In this document: piece after piece, positions 55,398-64,000 of the stretch
Position numbering within the stretch: the first letter of the stretch is position 1
Layout of the letters: each line of letters opens with the position of its first letter
Source: Burkholderiales bacterium
GTDB lineage: Bacteria > Pseudomonadota > Gammaproteobacteria > Burkholderiales > Nitrosomonadaceae
DNA: 64,000 bases
Reading direction: 5' to 3'
Assembly (NCBI GenBank): GCA_024235755.1
Contig: JACKLV010000004.1
Coordinates: 124,001 to 188,000 of the forward strand
The notes under the pieces: model-generated
Databases searched by the model: none
What the model saw: the letters and a program-made list of their open reading frames with translations, nothing else
Told to the model about the DNA's origin: nothing
Made by a program: the position numbers and the translations under genes

Positions 55398-57017
55398 TCA
55401 AGCGGCCTTGCTGCTAAGCTCTTCCGCTAGTTTGATCAATTGAAAGTACTTCTGGTTGTGAGGATCGATTTTGTGTCCTTGTTCCAGAAATTGCCGTGAT
55501 AACGGCAGATATTTGCTTATTTCTCCTGTCGTCTGCATTTGCCTGATCATAGAATAAGCGGCATTGAAATTGATCGTGGCGTTGTTAGGCATGCCTTTAG
55601 CAGCTTGTGCAAAGAAATTAATGGATTGTTCCAGTTTACCTTCCTGTGCCAGTTTTACGCCTTCATTATTGATGCTAATAATCTCTTGTTTGGAGCGCTC
55701 GATAATTGCCTCGCCTTCATCCAGTTTGCCGGCTTTCTCGTACAATGCTTTGACCTGATCGAGCAGTTTGGCATTATCGAAGTGATTGCTGACTAGCTGT
55801 TTTACCACTTTCCCGGCCAGTTCCAAATTATTGACGGCCAAGCATGTTTGCGTGACATCCAAAGCGCTTTCCGAATCCAGTTCTATCGATTGCATTTCCA
55901 TTAGTTTGAAAGCCGCATCGAGATTTTGTTTGCACTGTTCAGGTTCATTGGTTTCACGGTGGATGATTGAGCTCGCCAGCGCGGTGTGGAGACGGATTTC
56001 ATCCGTTTTTTTATAATTTTTTTTGATGTGTTCAATTGCTTTTTTTGCCTCTTCTATTTTTTCCTGGCTGATCATTGATTTAACCAGGCCGGAGATGTCG
56101 GCCATATTACCGAAGCAAGAGTTTCTGCCTTCCGAGATTGCGGATTCATAAGCCTTTTCTGCAATATCAAAGGCGCCGTTTTGGAGTGCAATAGCCGCGA
56201 GTTTTCGTTGCCTGGTGGATGATTTGGGCGATTTTTGAATGGCTTTTTCCAATACCGCCTGACATCGCTCACATTCACCGCTTTTTTCCAGCGTGTTGGC
56301 CAACCAGTCCTGTGCGGCAATGTTATCCGGGCATTCCTGCATCAAAGATTCGAACTGTATTGCGGCATCTCCATAATTGCTTTTTTTGAAATAAACCTGT
56401 CCAAGCGCGAGCCTGGCCCAAGGAATATTGCGTTCTTTCAGGAGAGTCTGGTAAAAATATTCAGCATCATCCAGTCGGCCGAGCTTTATCAATAACTCGC
56501 CTTTGGTTTTCAGAACTTCGGTTTGACCATAGGAACTTTCATGTAGTTTCTGTTCACATAAAGCAATCGCGCTTGAATAATTCTTTTGATTAATGGCTGC
56601 GGCAATATTGTCCAATTTGGCTTTTTTGTTCAGCACTTTTTCCAGGCGGTTTTGCAGTTGTGAGGGTGTAAACGGCTTGGAGATGTAGTCGTCGGGCAGA
56701 TAATCAATCGCGCCCATAACCATTTTTGAAGTGTTTTCCGCAGTAATCATGATAAAAACTGCGTTGTAATTTAATAGATTACGATGCCGGGCTTCCTCGA
56801 GAATTTGTTGTCCGTCTTTGCCGTTGCCGAGTTTGTAATCGCAGAGCACGATATCAATCGTGTGTTTTTCCAATAACTCGATCGCTTCGTAACCGTTTCT
56901 TGCCATCATGATCTTATCGGCAGCCAACGGCGCCAGTATTTCTCGCATCAATGCACGCATTTTGTCGTAATCGTCGACAACTAAAACAGATTTGTTTTTC
57001 AGATTCCAAATATTCAT
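55398..57017 (-). CDS. response regulator with TPR output
   Basis: 539 residues. The first ~120 are a receiver: acidic pair in VLVVDDYDKM, phospho-Asp in IVLCDYKLGNGKDG, Lys in DDYISKPFTPSQ. The rest is a chain of TPR units (ARLALGQVYFKKSNYGDAAI, LANTLEKSGECERCQAVLEK, NEGVKLAQEGKLEQSINFFA) with no DNA-binding or enzyme domain. The output is thus protein-protein interaction. It is co-transcribed with the kinase and divergent from the DUF3450 Ton operon, suggesting a link to that system. Confidence 0.9.
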   Translation of the reverse strand: MNIWNLKNKSVLVVDDYDKMRALMREILAPLAADKIMMARNGYEAIELLEKHTIDIVLCDYKLGNGKDGQQILEEARHRNLLNYNAVFIMITAENTSKMVMGAIDYLPDDYISKPFTPSQLQNRLEKVLNKKAKLDNIAAAINQKNYSSAIALCEQKLHESSYGQTEVLKTKGELLIKLGRLDDAEYFYQTLLKERNIPWARLALGQVYFKKSNYGDAAIQFESLMQECPDNIAAQDWLANTLEKSGECERCQAVLEKAIQKSPKSSTRQRKLAAIALQNGAFDIAEKAYESAISEGRNSCFGNMADISGLVKSMISQEKIEEAKKAIEHIKKNYKKTDEIRLHTALASSIIHRETNEPEQCKQNLDAAFKLMEMQSIELDSESALDVTQTCLAVNNLELAGKVVKQLVSNHFDNAKLLDQVKALYEKAGKLDEGEAIIERSKQEIISINNEGVKLAQEGKLEQSINFFAQAAKGMPNNATINFNAAYSMIRQMQTTGEISKYLPLSRQFLEQGHKIDPHNQKYFQLIKLAEELSSKAA

Positions 57018-57317
57018 AGATCAAACGATTTAGCTTTAAGTCTTTGTATTTATTTTTTCATGATGCAAGTGTTTATCGGCCTGCGGGTTTTATTCTTAAT
57101 CACTTATTAAAGTCAGTTGTATTGTGCGAAATATTTATGGAAGTCAAATTTGATTGGCCAATCGCACTTGATTGCCACCGCTATAGGTAAATTCATCGTA
57201 GTGTCATAAAAATGAAACATTGGAGAAGTAGCATGCGAGCGTGAAAACAAATTAACCAATAGTGCGCTAAAAATGTTTTTGAATGAACGCCAATTAGAGG
57301 TTTGAGAAAAATAAATT
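57018..57317. other. divergent regulatory region between the two-component pair and the Ton operon
   Basis: 300 bases that must hold promoters in both directions. I find no clear -35/-10 pair, operator or RNA. Minus-strand frames overlapping the first Ton gene are shadows. Confidence 0.4.
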
Positions 57318-58094
57318 ATGTTGAAATTGTTGTGGAGGGTCGCTCTGAAGATACTCATCTTGTTGTGGGTAGTTGGATTGGTCTTTGCGGGAACGACGCA
57401 GGCGAGCAGCATTGAAAATCTGGCTCGCTCATTGGCAAAAATTCGCGGTGAAGTCGAAGCACTACAGACTGAACTGGATTTGGAAAAAGAAAAACATGCC
57501 AGCAGAATTACTGCTTTATCGTCCCAGCTTGCGGATCTGAGCGTTGAAGAGCGAAGACAAAAAACAGCGATTGAAAAACTGGAACAATCATTAAAACAAT
57601 TATCCGAGGTATCCCGGCAGGCCGAGCAATCCGGAGAGCAGCTCAAACCTGTTGTGCTGAAGGTGCTTGCAATTTACAAACAATACGTTTTATCGGGGTT
57701 CCCATTCAAAATTGCGGACCGGATCAAAGCCATTGAAACACTGGAAGACAACATAACCAATCAGCATGTCGATCCGAATAAGGCAGTTAATCAGACATGG
57801 GCGCTGATCGAAGACGAAATCCGTTTGAGCAAAGAAAACGGATTGTATCAGCAGACAATTTCTCTGGATGGCGAAAAAGTACTGGCCGACGTGGCTAAAC
57901 TCGGAACGGTGTTTTTGTTCTTTCAAACCCGTGATAACAGAACTGGCATGGCCAGGCAGTCCGAATCAGGCGAATGGCGATTTGAAATAACGAAATCTTC
58001 CGGCGATGCCGAACGCATAGCCAGACTGTTTGATTCGTTAAAAAAACAAATACGTCAGGGCTACTTTGAATTACCGAATCCACTGAGAAAATGA
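57318..58094 (+). CDS. DUF3450 periplasmic coiled-coil protein of the Ton system
   Basis: 258 residues. A signal peptide (cleavage near TTQASS) is followed by a long coiled coil (residues ~30-110) and the DUF3450 C-terminal domain. DUF3450 proteins always sit with extended MotA/TolQ/ExbB proteins in Ton operons. They probably contact the large periplasmic part of that channel protein. It overlaps the next gene by 4 bases. Confidence 0.88.
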   Translation: MLKLLWRVALKILILLWVVGLVFAGTTQASSIENLARSLAKIRGEVEALQTELDLEKEKHASRITALSSQLADLSVEERRQKTAIEKLEQSLKQLSEVSRQAEQSGEQLKPVVLKVLAIYKQYVLSGFPFKIADRIKAIETLEDNITNQHVDPNKAVNQTWALIEDEIRLSKENGLYQQTISLDGEKVLADVAKLGTVFLFFQTRDNRTGMARQSESGEWRFEITKSSGDAERIARLFDSLKKQIRQGYFELPNPLRK

Positions 58095-59605
58095 GCAAGA
58101 AATTTTTATTATTTTTTATTGTAGCACCGCTTTTAATTGGTGGTTTTTCATTGTCGGTTTATGCCGAAGAAACAACCAGCGAAACATCGCAGCCACAGGA
58201 GGCTGGCCAGGTTTCCGAAAAAAAAGAAACGCCCAATACACAACAGCAAGCGCCCACTCGGGAAAAGATTGATCTTGAAACAGCTTATAAACGTGAGTAT
58301 GCGTTTCTTGAGGCACAGAAAAGAGAGCTGACCGAGCGCTTGAAAAGCTACAAATCAAGCATTCAAGGTGAAGAAAAAGCGCTCAGCAACAAAATTAATG
58401 TGCTCGAACGCGGTTCAATTGAACGTTCAGCCAAAATTGATCAGTTAAATACGTTGCTGTCCGAAGCGGAGCGCAATGAGGCGGCAACAATTGAACGCAG
58501 TGATGCATTGGAGATTACCTATGCGCAGGCGGAAGCCACGTTGAAAAATCACGATGTCAATGTGCCGCCTGCACTGTTGGAAACAAAAGGCAAAGACCCG
58601 GCAAAGGTCAGCTATATCTTCAAGCAGGCATTTTCATTACTACGGGATCTTGGCAAAGTCAAAACTGCGCAGGGCGAATTTTTTCTGGAAAATGGCCAAC
58701 AGACGCAAGGCAGCATCATCCGCCTTGGCAACATCGCTGCTTACGGTATCAGCCCGGAAGGAAGCGGCAGCCTGGTACCCGCAGGTGGCGGAGATTTCAA
58801 GATCTGGAGAGAGCCGAGCAGTGAAAGCGCCGTCGCGCTGAGCAAAAATCAACAGCCCGAGATTTTGAAATTGTTCATTTTCGAATCGCGGACTCAAGCC
58901 ATTGATGAAACAGCGGAAAAGACAGTATTAGAAATCATACAGTCGGGTGGCGTTATCGGCTGGATTATTGTAGGACTCGGCGTCTTGGTATTACTGCTGG
59001 TATGCCTTCGAATCTATTTATTGCGCACCAATAGTTCTAACACACAACTTCTTTCCGATCAGGTAATTCAACAGGTTGTTGACGGCGATTTTGAGTCGGC
59101 TAAAAAAAGCTGCGGTTTGGAATCCTCGGCAATAGCCCGCGTGTTGTCAAGCACTTTACATCATTTAAAAGACGATCGCGATCATATGGACAGTGTCGTA
59201 CAAGAAGCGATTTTGCGTGAATCGGGTACGTTGGATCGTTTTGGCGCGGCAATACTGGTGATCGCTTCGGTTTCTCCGCTGTTGGGATTACTCGGGACCG
59301 TTACCGGAATGATCGCAACCTTTGATGTCATTACGGAATTCGGTACGGGCGATCCTAAGCTGTTGTCCGGCGGCATTTCCATAGCACTGGTGACGACGAA
59401 GCTGGGACTGATCGTGGCAATACCCGCGCTTTTGGTAGGTTCGCTTTTATCGGCCTGGGCGAGAAGCATCAAGCGGGATATGGAACATGCAGCACTCAGA
59501 GTGACAAACGCATATCTTGGAAAGTCTATGTTTCAGATCGAAAATAAAGATACTCCTGCTAATGCCGCCGCTACGTCAACACCGGCAGTAAGTCCAGCCG
59601 GCTAA
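58091..59605 (+). CDS. extended MotA/TolQ/ExbB proton-channel protein (ExbB1)
   Basis: 504 residues. A signal peptide (to about VYAEE) and a ~260-residue periplasmic region beginning with a coiled coil are followed by three membrane segments of the ExbB/TolQ fold. These lie at about 290-312, with SPLLGLLGTVTGMIATFDVI and GGISIALVTTKLGLIVAIPA in the last two. The extended N-terminal domain is characteristic of the DUF3450 Ton systems. Ala/Thr-rich C-terminal tail. Confidence 0.93.
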   Translation: MSKKFLLFFIVAPLLIGGFSLSVYAEETTSETSQPQEAGQVSEKKETPNTQQQAPTREKIDLETAYKREYAFLEAQKRELTERLKSYKSSIQGEEKALSNKINVLERGSIERSAKIDQLNTLLSEAERNEAATIERSDALEITYAQAEATLKNHDVNVPPALLETKGKDPAKVSYIFKQAFSLLRDLGKVKTAQGEFFLENGQQTQGSIIRLGNIAAYGISPEGSGSLVPAGGGDFKIWREPSSESAVALSKNQQPEILKLFIFESRTQAIDETAEKTVLEIIQSGGVIGWIIVGLGVLVLLLVCLRIYLLRTNSSNTQLLSDQVIQQVVDGDFESAKKSCGLESSAIARVLSSTLHHLKDDRDHMDSVVQEAILRESGTLDRFGAAILVIASVSPLLGLLGTVTGMIATFDVITEFGTGDPKLLSGGISIALVTTKLGLIVAIPALLVGSLLSAWARSIKRDMEHAALRVTNAYLGKSMFQIENKDTPANAAATSTPAVSPAG

Positions 59606-59629
59606 TCAATAGCGCTAAGAATTTCGAAT

Positions 59630-60229
59630 ATGCATGAATATGTGCTCTTAACCAAAGAACTGTTCGGTGCGGGTGGTTTTGTCATGCCGCCGCTGTTTGT
59701 GTGCGCTTTGATGCTCTGGTATGGGCTCGGATACCGGTACTGGTCGCTGAAAACAAACCAGTCAGTGACAATTCACCAGCTGTTGAACGATTACAGTTGT
59801 AAAAAGAATCTGGCGCCACGCAGTATCGTAGAACACGCTGTTCAACAGGGTATAGCGTTAAGAAGCAAAGGTGTTAAAAATCTACGCCGTTTTCTGGACG
59901 AGGCTTTTTACAGTTATTTAAAAGAAATCAGAAAGTTTTCGATCATGACCAAAACGATCGTGATCATTTCTCCGTTGCTGGGGTTGCTTGGAACCGTCGC
60001 CGGCATGATCGAAACATTCGATTCGCTGGGGTCGATGTCTCTGTTTACGCAATCGGGCGGTATTGCGGGTGGCATATCGCAGGCGCTGATTTCTACACAA
60101 ACAGGGTTGGCTGTCGCCATTCCCGGAATGCTTTTTCACAGCATGCTGCATAAAAAACAACAGAGAATCGAACGGGAGTTACTGCAGATCAGGGAACTCC
60201 TTTGCACCCGTACTGAAACTTTCGCTTAA
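59630..60229 (+). CDS. MotA/TolQ/ExbB proton-channel protein (ExbB2)
   Basis: 199 residues with three membrane segments and the ExbB signatures SPLLGLLGTVAGMIETFDSL and GGISQALISTQTGLAVAIPG. It is a compact paralogue of the preceding gene's channel domain. Having both a long and a short ExbB in one operon is the standard layout of DUF3450 Ton loci. It lies 25 bases after the first. Confidence 0.94.
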   Translation: MHEYVLLTKELFGAGGFVMPPLFVCALMLWYGLGYRYWSLKTNQSVTIHQLLNDYSCKKNLAPRSIVEHAVQQGIALRSKGVKNLRRFLDEAFYSYLKEIRKFSIMTKTIVIISPLLGLLGTVAGMIETFDSLGSMSLFTQSGGIAGGISQALISTQTGLAVAIPGMLFHSMLHKKQQRIERELLQIRELLCTRTETFA

Positions 60230-60264
60230 TCATTATCCAGTTAACCAGACAAAAGGTTTTCACT

Positions 60265-60672
60265 ATGCAATATCACGACGACCCTGTAGAAACTGACGCA
60301 TCAATCGACATCGGGCCGATGATCGATATCGTCTTTATCCTATTGATTTTTTTTATGGTAACGACAACGTTTGTCAAGGATATGAAGCTCGAACTGGAAC
60401 GCCCTAAAGCGAGCAGTGCTGTTGCGGCTTCGAGTAAGGCCATTCGCCTGTTTGTGGATCAACATGGTGATACCTATTTGGATGGCGAGCCAGTTCGCAT
60501 GTGGTTGATACAAAGCAAACTGCGCGATTTATTGAGCACGTCTACGAGCAAAGTTGTGCTGGTGGTAACTGACGAGGGTGTTCCGGCTGGAAAATTAGTT
60601 GAAGTCGTCGATCAGGCGCGTTTGTCAGGCGCTGAGAGTGTGGGTGTTGCCACCAAAAAAGAAGCGGGATAA
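60265..60672 (+). CDS. exbD: ExbD-type biopolymer transport protein
   Basis: 135 residues. One N-terminal membrane segment (DIVFILLIFFMVTTTFV) is preceded by the essential Asp (GPMIDIV), and a periplasmic domain follows (LFVDQHGDTYLDGEPV, VVLVVTDEGVPAGKLV). It partners the ExbB proteins in harvesting the proton gradient for TonB. Confidence 0.95.
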   Translation: MQYHDDPVETDASIDIGPMIDIVFILLIFFMVTTTFVKDMKLELERPKASSAVAASSKAIRLFVDQHGDTYLDGEPVRMWLIQSKLRDLLSTSTSKVVLVVTDEGVPAGKLVEVVDQARLSGAESVGVATKKEAG

Positions 60673-60696
60673 ACATTACTGAAAGGTAGGGAAATT

Positions 60697-61359
60697 ATGC
60701 AGACAATGACATCATCAATCTATCAAAACGGATTGTCGGGGAAACACAAGGCGGCGATTGTTTCAATGATTCTTGGGCCGATTCTGGTATTTGGACTGAT
60801 TCTTGCCATGAATCAGTTTATCGGCAGGATTGACAAAACTCCGCCACAAGAAGTGACTGAAATCAGTATGGTCAAGCAAATCAAAGAAGAACCCAAGAAA
60901 GAAATCAAAAAAGTTGAACGCCCACGAAGAATAACGCCGTCACAGGCACCCGCACCATTTACAGGTCTCGATACCGCATTATCCGGTATTGATCTTGGAT
61001 TGCTAGGTTTTAATTCGGGGGCGATGGGCGACTTGGATGACTCGTTGATCGGTGACACAAGTAACGCCGTAATGACAGCCGATCTGGTAGATGTTCCACC
61101 CAAAGCGATATCACAGGGTGCATTCAGATATCCACCTTCAGCTAAGAAGAATGGTGTCAGGGGTTATGTGGTTTTATCGATTCTGGTTAGTGAGAGAGGT
61201 TCAGTGGATCAGGTACAGGTGCTTGAATCCAGTCCGTCAGGCGTATTTGATGCGGCTGCATTACAAGGTATCCGTTCCTGGCAGTTTGAACCGGCAAAAT
61301 ATCAGGGTGACGTCGTTAAAGTCTGGGCGAAGCAGAGGATTCGCTTTGATTTGTCGTGA
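60697..61359 (+). CDS. tonB: TonB energy transducer
   Basis: 220 residues. An N-terminal membrane anchor (SMILGPILVFGLILAM) is followed by a Lys/Glu/Pro linker (KEEPKKEIKKVERPRR) and a C-terminal TonB domain (VRGYVVLSILVSERGSVDQV, ALQGIRSWQFEPAKY). It transmits force from ExbB-ExbD to an outer-membrane receptor, probably the one at 62583. Confidence 0.94.
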   Translation: MQTMTSSIYQNGLSGKHKAAIVSMILGPILVFGLILAMNQFIGRIDKTPPQEVTEISMVKQIKEEPKKEIKKVERPRRITPSQAPAPFTGLDTALSGIDLGLLGFNSGAMGDLDDSLIGDTSNAVMTADLVDVPPKAISQGAFRYPPSAKKNGVRGYVVLSILVSERGSVDQVQVLESSPSGVFDAAALQGIRSWQFEPAKYQGDVVKVWAKQRIRFDLS

Positions 61360-61373
61360 TCAGGTTTATTTGA

Positions 61374-62540
61374 ATGCGCATACAAATCACCGCGCTCATC
61401 AAGCGATTCAGGTTTCTAAGTATCGTTTTGTCGCTGAGTTTCGTAACTACGAACGCTTGGTCTGGGTCGCAATCGGTTGATTTTCTTGAACTGGCAGCGG
61501 TTATGCTTCGGGATGGTCATAGCGATCGCGCGCTACTGGCTCTGCAGAGCGTCGACCTCGAGAATGAAGATACCGATCTGGCGCGCTTTTATACGCTGCA
61601 GGGACTCGCATATATCAATCTGAATGATTTTGTCGCGGCAAAAGACAGTCTGTTGGATGCGATTGCGAACGGCCAGACTGATGTGGTGATCTATACCTAT
61701 CTTGCTCAGGCGCACTATGCGCTCAAGGAATACAAAAACGCTGTTCATGCAATAGATCAATCGGGCGAATATGCACAGCGAGCCAATTTAATCATTTTGA
61801 AAGCGCAGTCCTACTGGCATCTGGAGAAGCCTGATGCCACGATTCGTACTTTGAACGAAGGTCTACGGTTGTATCCGCAGGATTATAGTTTCCTCAGACG
61901 AAAGGTATTTTATTTTGTTGAGCTTGAGCTGTTTCAAGAGGCGGTCAAGTTGGGCAGGGAATATCTCGCGCAATCACAAGCCGTGGTGGAAGATTATATA
62001 GCAATTGGCAATGCGTTGCGGCTTAGCAAGCAATATCAGGAAGCGCAAACTATTCTAGAGATAGCCCGTTTACAGTATTCGGATAACGAGACAGTGGCGA
62101 AACTGTTAGCGCATACATATCTTGATCAGGGGCAGCTGAATTCAGCTGCATTTATCCTCGAACAGGCAGCGCTGTTGAATCCGGAGTTGCTGTCTGAAGC
62201 AGCCGAGGTTTATCGGCGTGCAAACCGCTTCCATAAAGCATTGACATTGAATGAAGGGATCCAGGATCAGCAGGTTAAATTCAAGCAACGCTTGTCGATT
62301 CTGCTGGCGCTCAAACAGTTTGAGCGTGCCGCCAATATGGAATCCAGTCTATACCGAGTGGGTCTTTTGACAGACCAGCATGTCCGCTATGCGCTGGCGT
62401 ATGCGTATTTTTCCAGTGGCCGGTTTGAGTTGGCCAGTCAACATTTAGATCATTTATCCGAGAGCGAGTTGTTCAGAAAGGGTGTGGAATTGCGCAGGCT
62501 GATGCAGATATGTAAAGAAGAGCCTTGGAAATGTCTGTAG
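61374..62540 (+). CDS. periplasmic TPR protein of the Ton operon
   Basis: 388 residues. A signal peptide (cleavage near NAWSGS) is followed by about nine TPR-like helical repeats (LARFYTLQGLAYINLNDF, VIYTYLAQAHYALKEYKNAV, TVAKLLAHTYLDQGQLNSAA). TPR proteins are constant members of DUF3450 Ton operons, but their task is unknown; they may hold the receptor or substrate. It begins 15 bases after tonB. Confidence 0.9.
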   Translation: MRIQITALIKRFRFLSIVLSLSFVTTNAWSGSQSVDFLELAAVMLRDGHSDRALLALQSVDLENEDTDLARFYTLQGLAYINLNDFVAAKDSLLDAIANGQTDVVIYTYLAQAHYALKEYKNAVHAIDQSGEYAQRANLIILKAQSYWHLEKPDATIRTLNEGLRLYPQDYSFLRRKVFYFVELELFQEAVKLGREYLAQSQAVVEDYIAIGNALRLSKQYQEAQTILEIARLQYSDNETVAKLLAHTYLDQGQLNSAAFILEQAALLNPELLSEAAEVYRRANRFHKALTLNEGIQDQQVKFKQRLSILLALKQFERAANMESSLYRVGLLTDQHVRYALAYAYFSSGRFELASQHLDHLSESELFRKGVELRRLMQICKEEPWKCL

Positions 62541-62582
62541 CGCTATGAAATCACATTGTCCGGCTTGCCGGATACCAGAAAA

Positions 62583-64000
62583 ATGACTCAAAACAATAGA
62601 ATAAAAAGTCTATCTCATCTGTTTGCATTGCTCACGGTTTGTTTGTTGTCTGTATCCGCCTGGAGCGATACAAAAAATCAGGAATTGGCCGAGTTTTCAA
62701 TTCATTTGTTTCAAGAAGGTATGCCCGTTGCAGACGCCGTGTTAACTATTCTCAGCGTGGATTACGAAGTGGCCGAAGGACAGTCGGTTAATGAATTGCC
62801 TGTATACAGCTGGGGGGGAGACGATCAGGCAGCGCTTAAAACAAATACCAGCGGCAGTATTGCAGCCAAACTGCCGCCAGGCAAATATCATATGACATTG
62901 ACAGCGGGCGAACAATCTTACAACTTCGATCTGCCGTTGCAACCCAGTGAGAATGTTCAGATTTTGCTTACTTTTTTTCCCGATGGGCGTGAACCATTGT
63001 TGAATATTGAAAGTTCTGCGACGGGAACCATGGCGGGCGCAGATGCGCTGGACCAAATGGAGCAGGTAGAAGGGGACGGTAGGATTAGTGTGCAAGTACT
63101 TTCTGCAGAAACCAACAGACCCGTCAGGGACGTACAGGTGTTTGTCAGCGGTTTGCGGCAACAGTTGCGGACTGATGAGAAAGGGCACATGGAAGCCACT
63201 ATTCCTATAGGCAATTACAGTGTGTCTTTGTTGCATCCGGCTTATAGCAGCCAAACACAGGATGGCGTTGAAATTTCTCTGGATCAGACGACTGAGCTGT
63301 CTTTCACACTGACACCTGCGGGTGTGGAACTGGCGGAATTTGTCGTGTTGGAGCCGCATCTCGCGGGAACCTTGGCGTCGGTAATTGAAGAACAAAAATC
63401 ATCGACAGAAGTGACAACTGTTATGGGGGCGGAACAATTCAGCCGTAGCGGAGATTCCGATGTGGCAAGTGCGCTCAGAAGAGCTTCAGGTTTGACACTG
63501 ATAGGTGGCCAATTTATTTTTATTCGCGGTCTTGGCGAGCGTTATTCCTCTACCTTAGTTAACGGCGCAGCCGTACCTAGTCCGGACCCAACGCGGCGCG
63601 TGGTTCCACTAAACCTCTTTCCGACTAACTTTCTTGATAACGTGATGGTGCAAAAAACCTACTCAGCAGACCGCCCCGGTGAATTTGCTGGTGGCACCTT
63701 GGAGATGCGCACGCGCGGTATTCCGGATGAGTTCTTTTTTAATCTGAGTGCAAGCACCGGATTTAATGATCGAGCAACCTTTGCTGATGGCCTTACATAC
63801 AAGGGGGGTGGGCTTGATTTCTTAAGTTTTGATGATGGCGCGCGTGCGCTGCCGGATTCGATAGCGGCTGCAACAGCCAATGGTCAAACGCTTCAACCCC
63901 AAACGCCATTTAATCCAAATGGCTTTACACCTCAAGAAATTGAAACTTTTGGTGAGGATTTGTCGGGTGTTTGGGATGTTACCGACAGACCCGTGGGGCC
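62583..64000 (+). CDS. TonB-dependent receptor with duplicated N-terminal regulatory-like domain (3' end outside window)
   Basis: Open from ATG 62583 to the window edge (472 codons visible). After a signal peptide (LLSVSAWSD) come two carboxypeptidase-regulatory-like beta domains, residues ~40-150 and ~167-245 (ISVQVLSAETNRPVRDVQVF, TDEKGHMEATIPIGNYSVSL). A TonB-box-like stretch (ELAEFVVLEP) and the plug follow (VTTVMGAEQFSRSGDSDVAS, FIFIRGLGERYSSTLVNGA), ending in the start of the barrel. It is the last visible gene of the Ton operon. The substrate is not evident. Confidence 0.93.
   Translation, partial: MTQNNRIKSLSHLFALLTVCLLSVSAWSDTKNQELAEFSIHLFQEGMPVADAVLTILSVDYEVAEGQSVNELPVYSWGGDDQAALKTNTSGSIAAKLPPGKYHMTLTAGEQSYNFDLPLQPSENVQILLTFFPDGREPLLNIESSATGTMAGADALDQMEQVEGDGRISVQVLSAETNRPVRDVQVFVSGLRQQLRTDEKGHMEATIPIGNYSVSLLHPAYSSQTQDGVEISLDQTTELSFTLTPAGVELAEFVVLEPHLAGTLASVIEEQKSSTEVTTVMGAEQFSRSGDSDVASALRRASGLTLIGGQFIFIRGLGERYSSTLVNGAAVPSPDPTRRVVPLNLFPTNFLDNVMVQKTYSADRPGEFAGGTLEMRTRGIPDEFFFNLSASTGFNDRATFADGLTYKGGGLDFLSFDDGARALPDSIAAATANGQTLQPQTPFNPNGFTPQEIETFGEDLSGVWDVTDRPVG

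Noticed and set aside
57113..57646. Minus-strand frame opposite the DUF3450 gene
   Set aside because: Ser/Cys-rich mirror of a coiled-coil gene; the plus-strand gene has a signal peptide, operon spacing and family match.
62742..63395. Long minus-strand frame at the right end
   Set aside because: It is antisense to the TonB-dependent receptor, which shows clear domain motifs on the plus strand; the minus product has no recognisable features.

Overview
The window looks like a chromosomal segment of a betaproteobacterium, most likely an ammonia oxidiser of the Nitrosomonas group. Pointers are a small His-rich periplasmic protein resembling the Nitrosomonas metal-binding protein SmbP (1999-2382), the betaproteobacterial gene order around tgt-yajC-secD-secF, and a respiratory, metal-rich gene content. 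The assignment is by gene content only; there is no rRNA or ammonia-oxidation gene here.

Layout. 1-3533: the end of a REC-GGDEF-EAL regulator, an orphan repeat/hairpin, the SmbP-like gene and a TIGR01777-type SDR. 3563-8680 (minus): a vitamin B12 uptake and salvage operon, btuB-btuM-cobO-cobQ, behind a cobalamin riboswitch. 8878-14309 (plus): a flavin monooxygenase, an ankyrin protein, a Sel1 lipoprotein and an FtsH-like protease. 14367-23190 (minus): DUF1499, a GNAT-nitrilase fusion, DedA, secF, secD, yajC, tgt and a heavily damaged queA.

23393-28460 is a decayed island next to a tRNA-Leu that itself lacks part of its acceptor stem. It holds a dead parDE toxin-antitoxin pair with its operator-like palindrome, an istB (IS21) tail, and a 3.6-kb block bounded by two identical 31-bp direct repeats. 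The block carries intact cargo: a permease, a BON-DUF1207 outer-membrane protein and a HiPIP.

28716-37862 (plus) is accessory metabolism. It has a SpoIIAA-like protein, a PAS protein paired with an internally duplicated secreted Met/His-rich protein, then a putative acid-sugar oxidation cluster: a ThDP enzyme, an enolase-superfamily dehydratase, a YdiJ-like FAD/Fe-S dehydrogenase, and a homologue of the Anabaena sensory rhodopsin transducer with no rhodopsin nearby. 38091-43544 encodes an alternative haem-copper oxidase of the CoxMNOP type plus a tri-haem cytochrome c; its subunit I lacks the usual D- and K-channel residues.

43951-48986 holds an NhaP antiporter, an MsrB-MsrA fusion, a DsbA-like protein, a thioesterase, an Lpp-like lipoprotein and an L,D-transpeptidase. 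49075-53428 is hypC-hypD-hypE-hypX, hydrogenase maturation without hydrogenase subunits. 53568-57017 (minus) has phoB with a Pho box and a response regulator-TPR/histidine kinase pair. Divergent from that pair, 57318-64000 is a complete DUF3450-type Ton system: periplasmic coiled coil, two MotA/ExbB proteins, ExbD, TonB, a TPR protein and a TonB-dependent receptor running off the end.

The strongest candidates for something under-described are the rhodopsin-less transducer homologue in the acid-sugar cluster, the channel-depleted oxidase, and the two-component/Ton locus.
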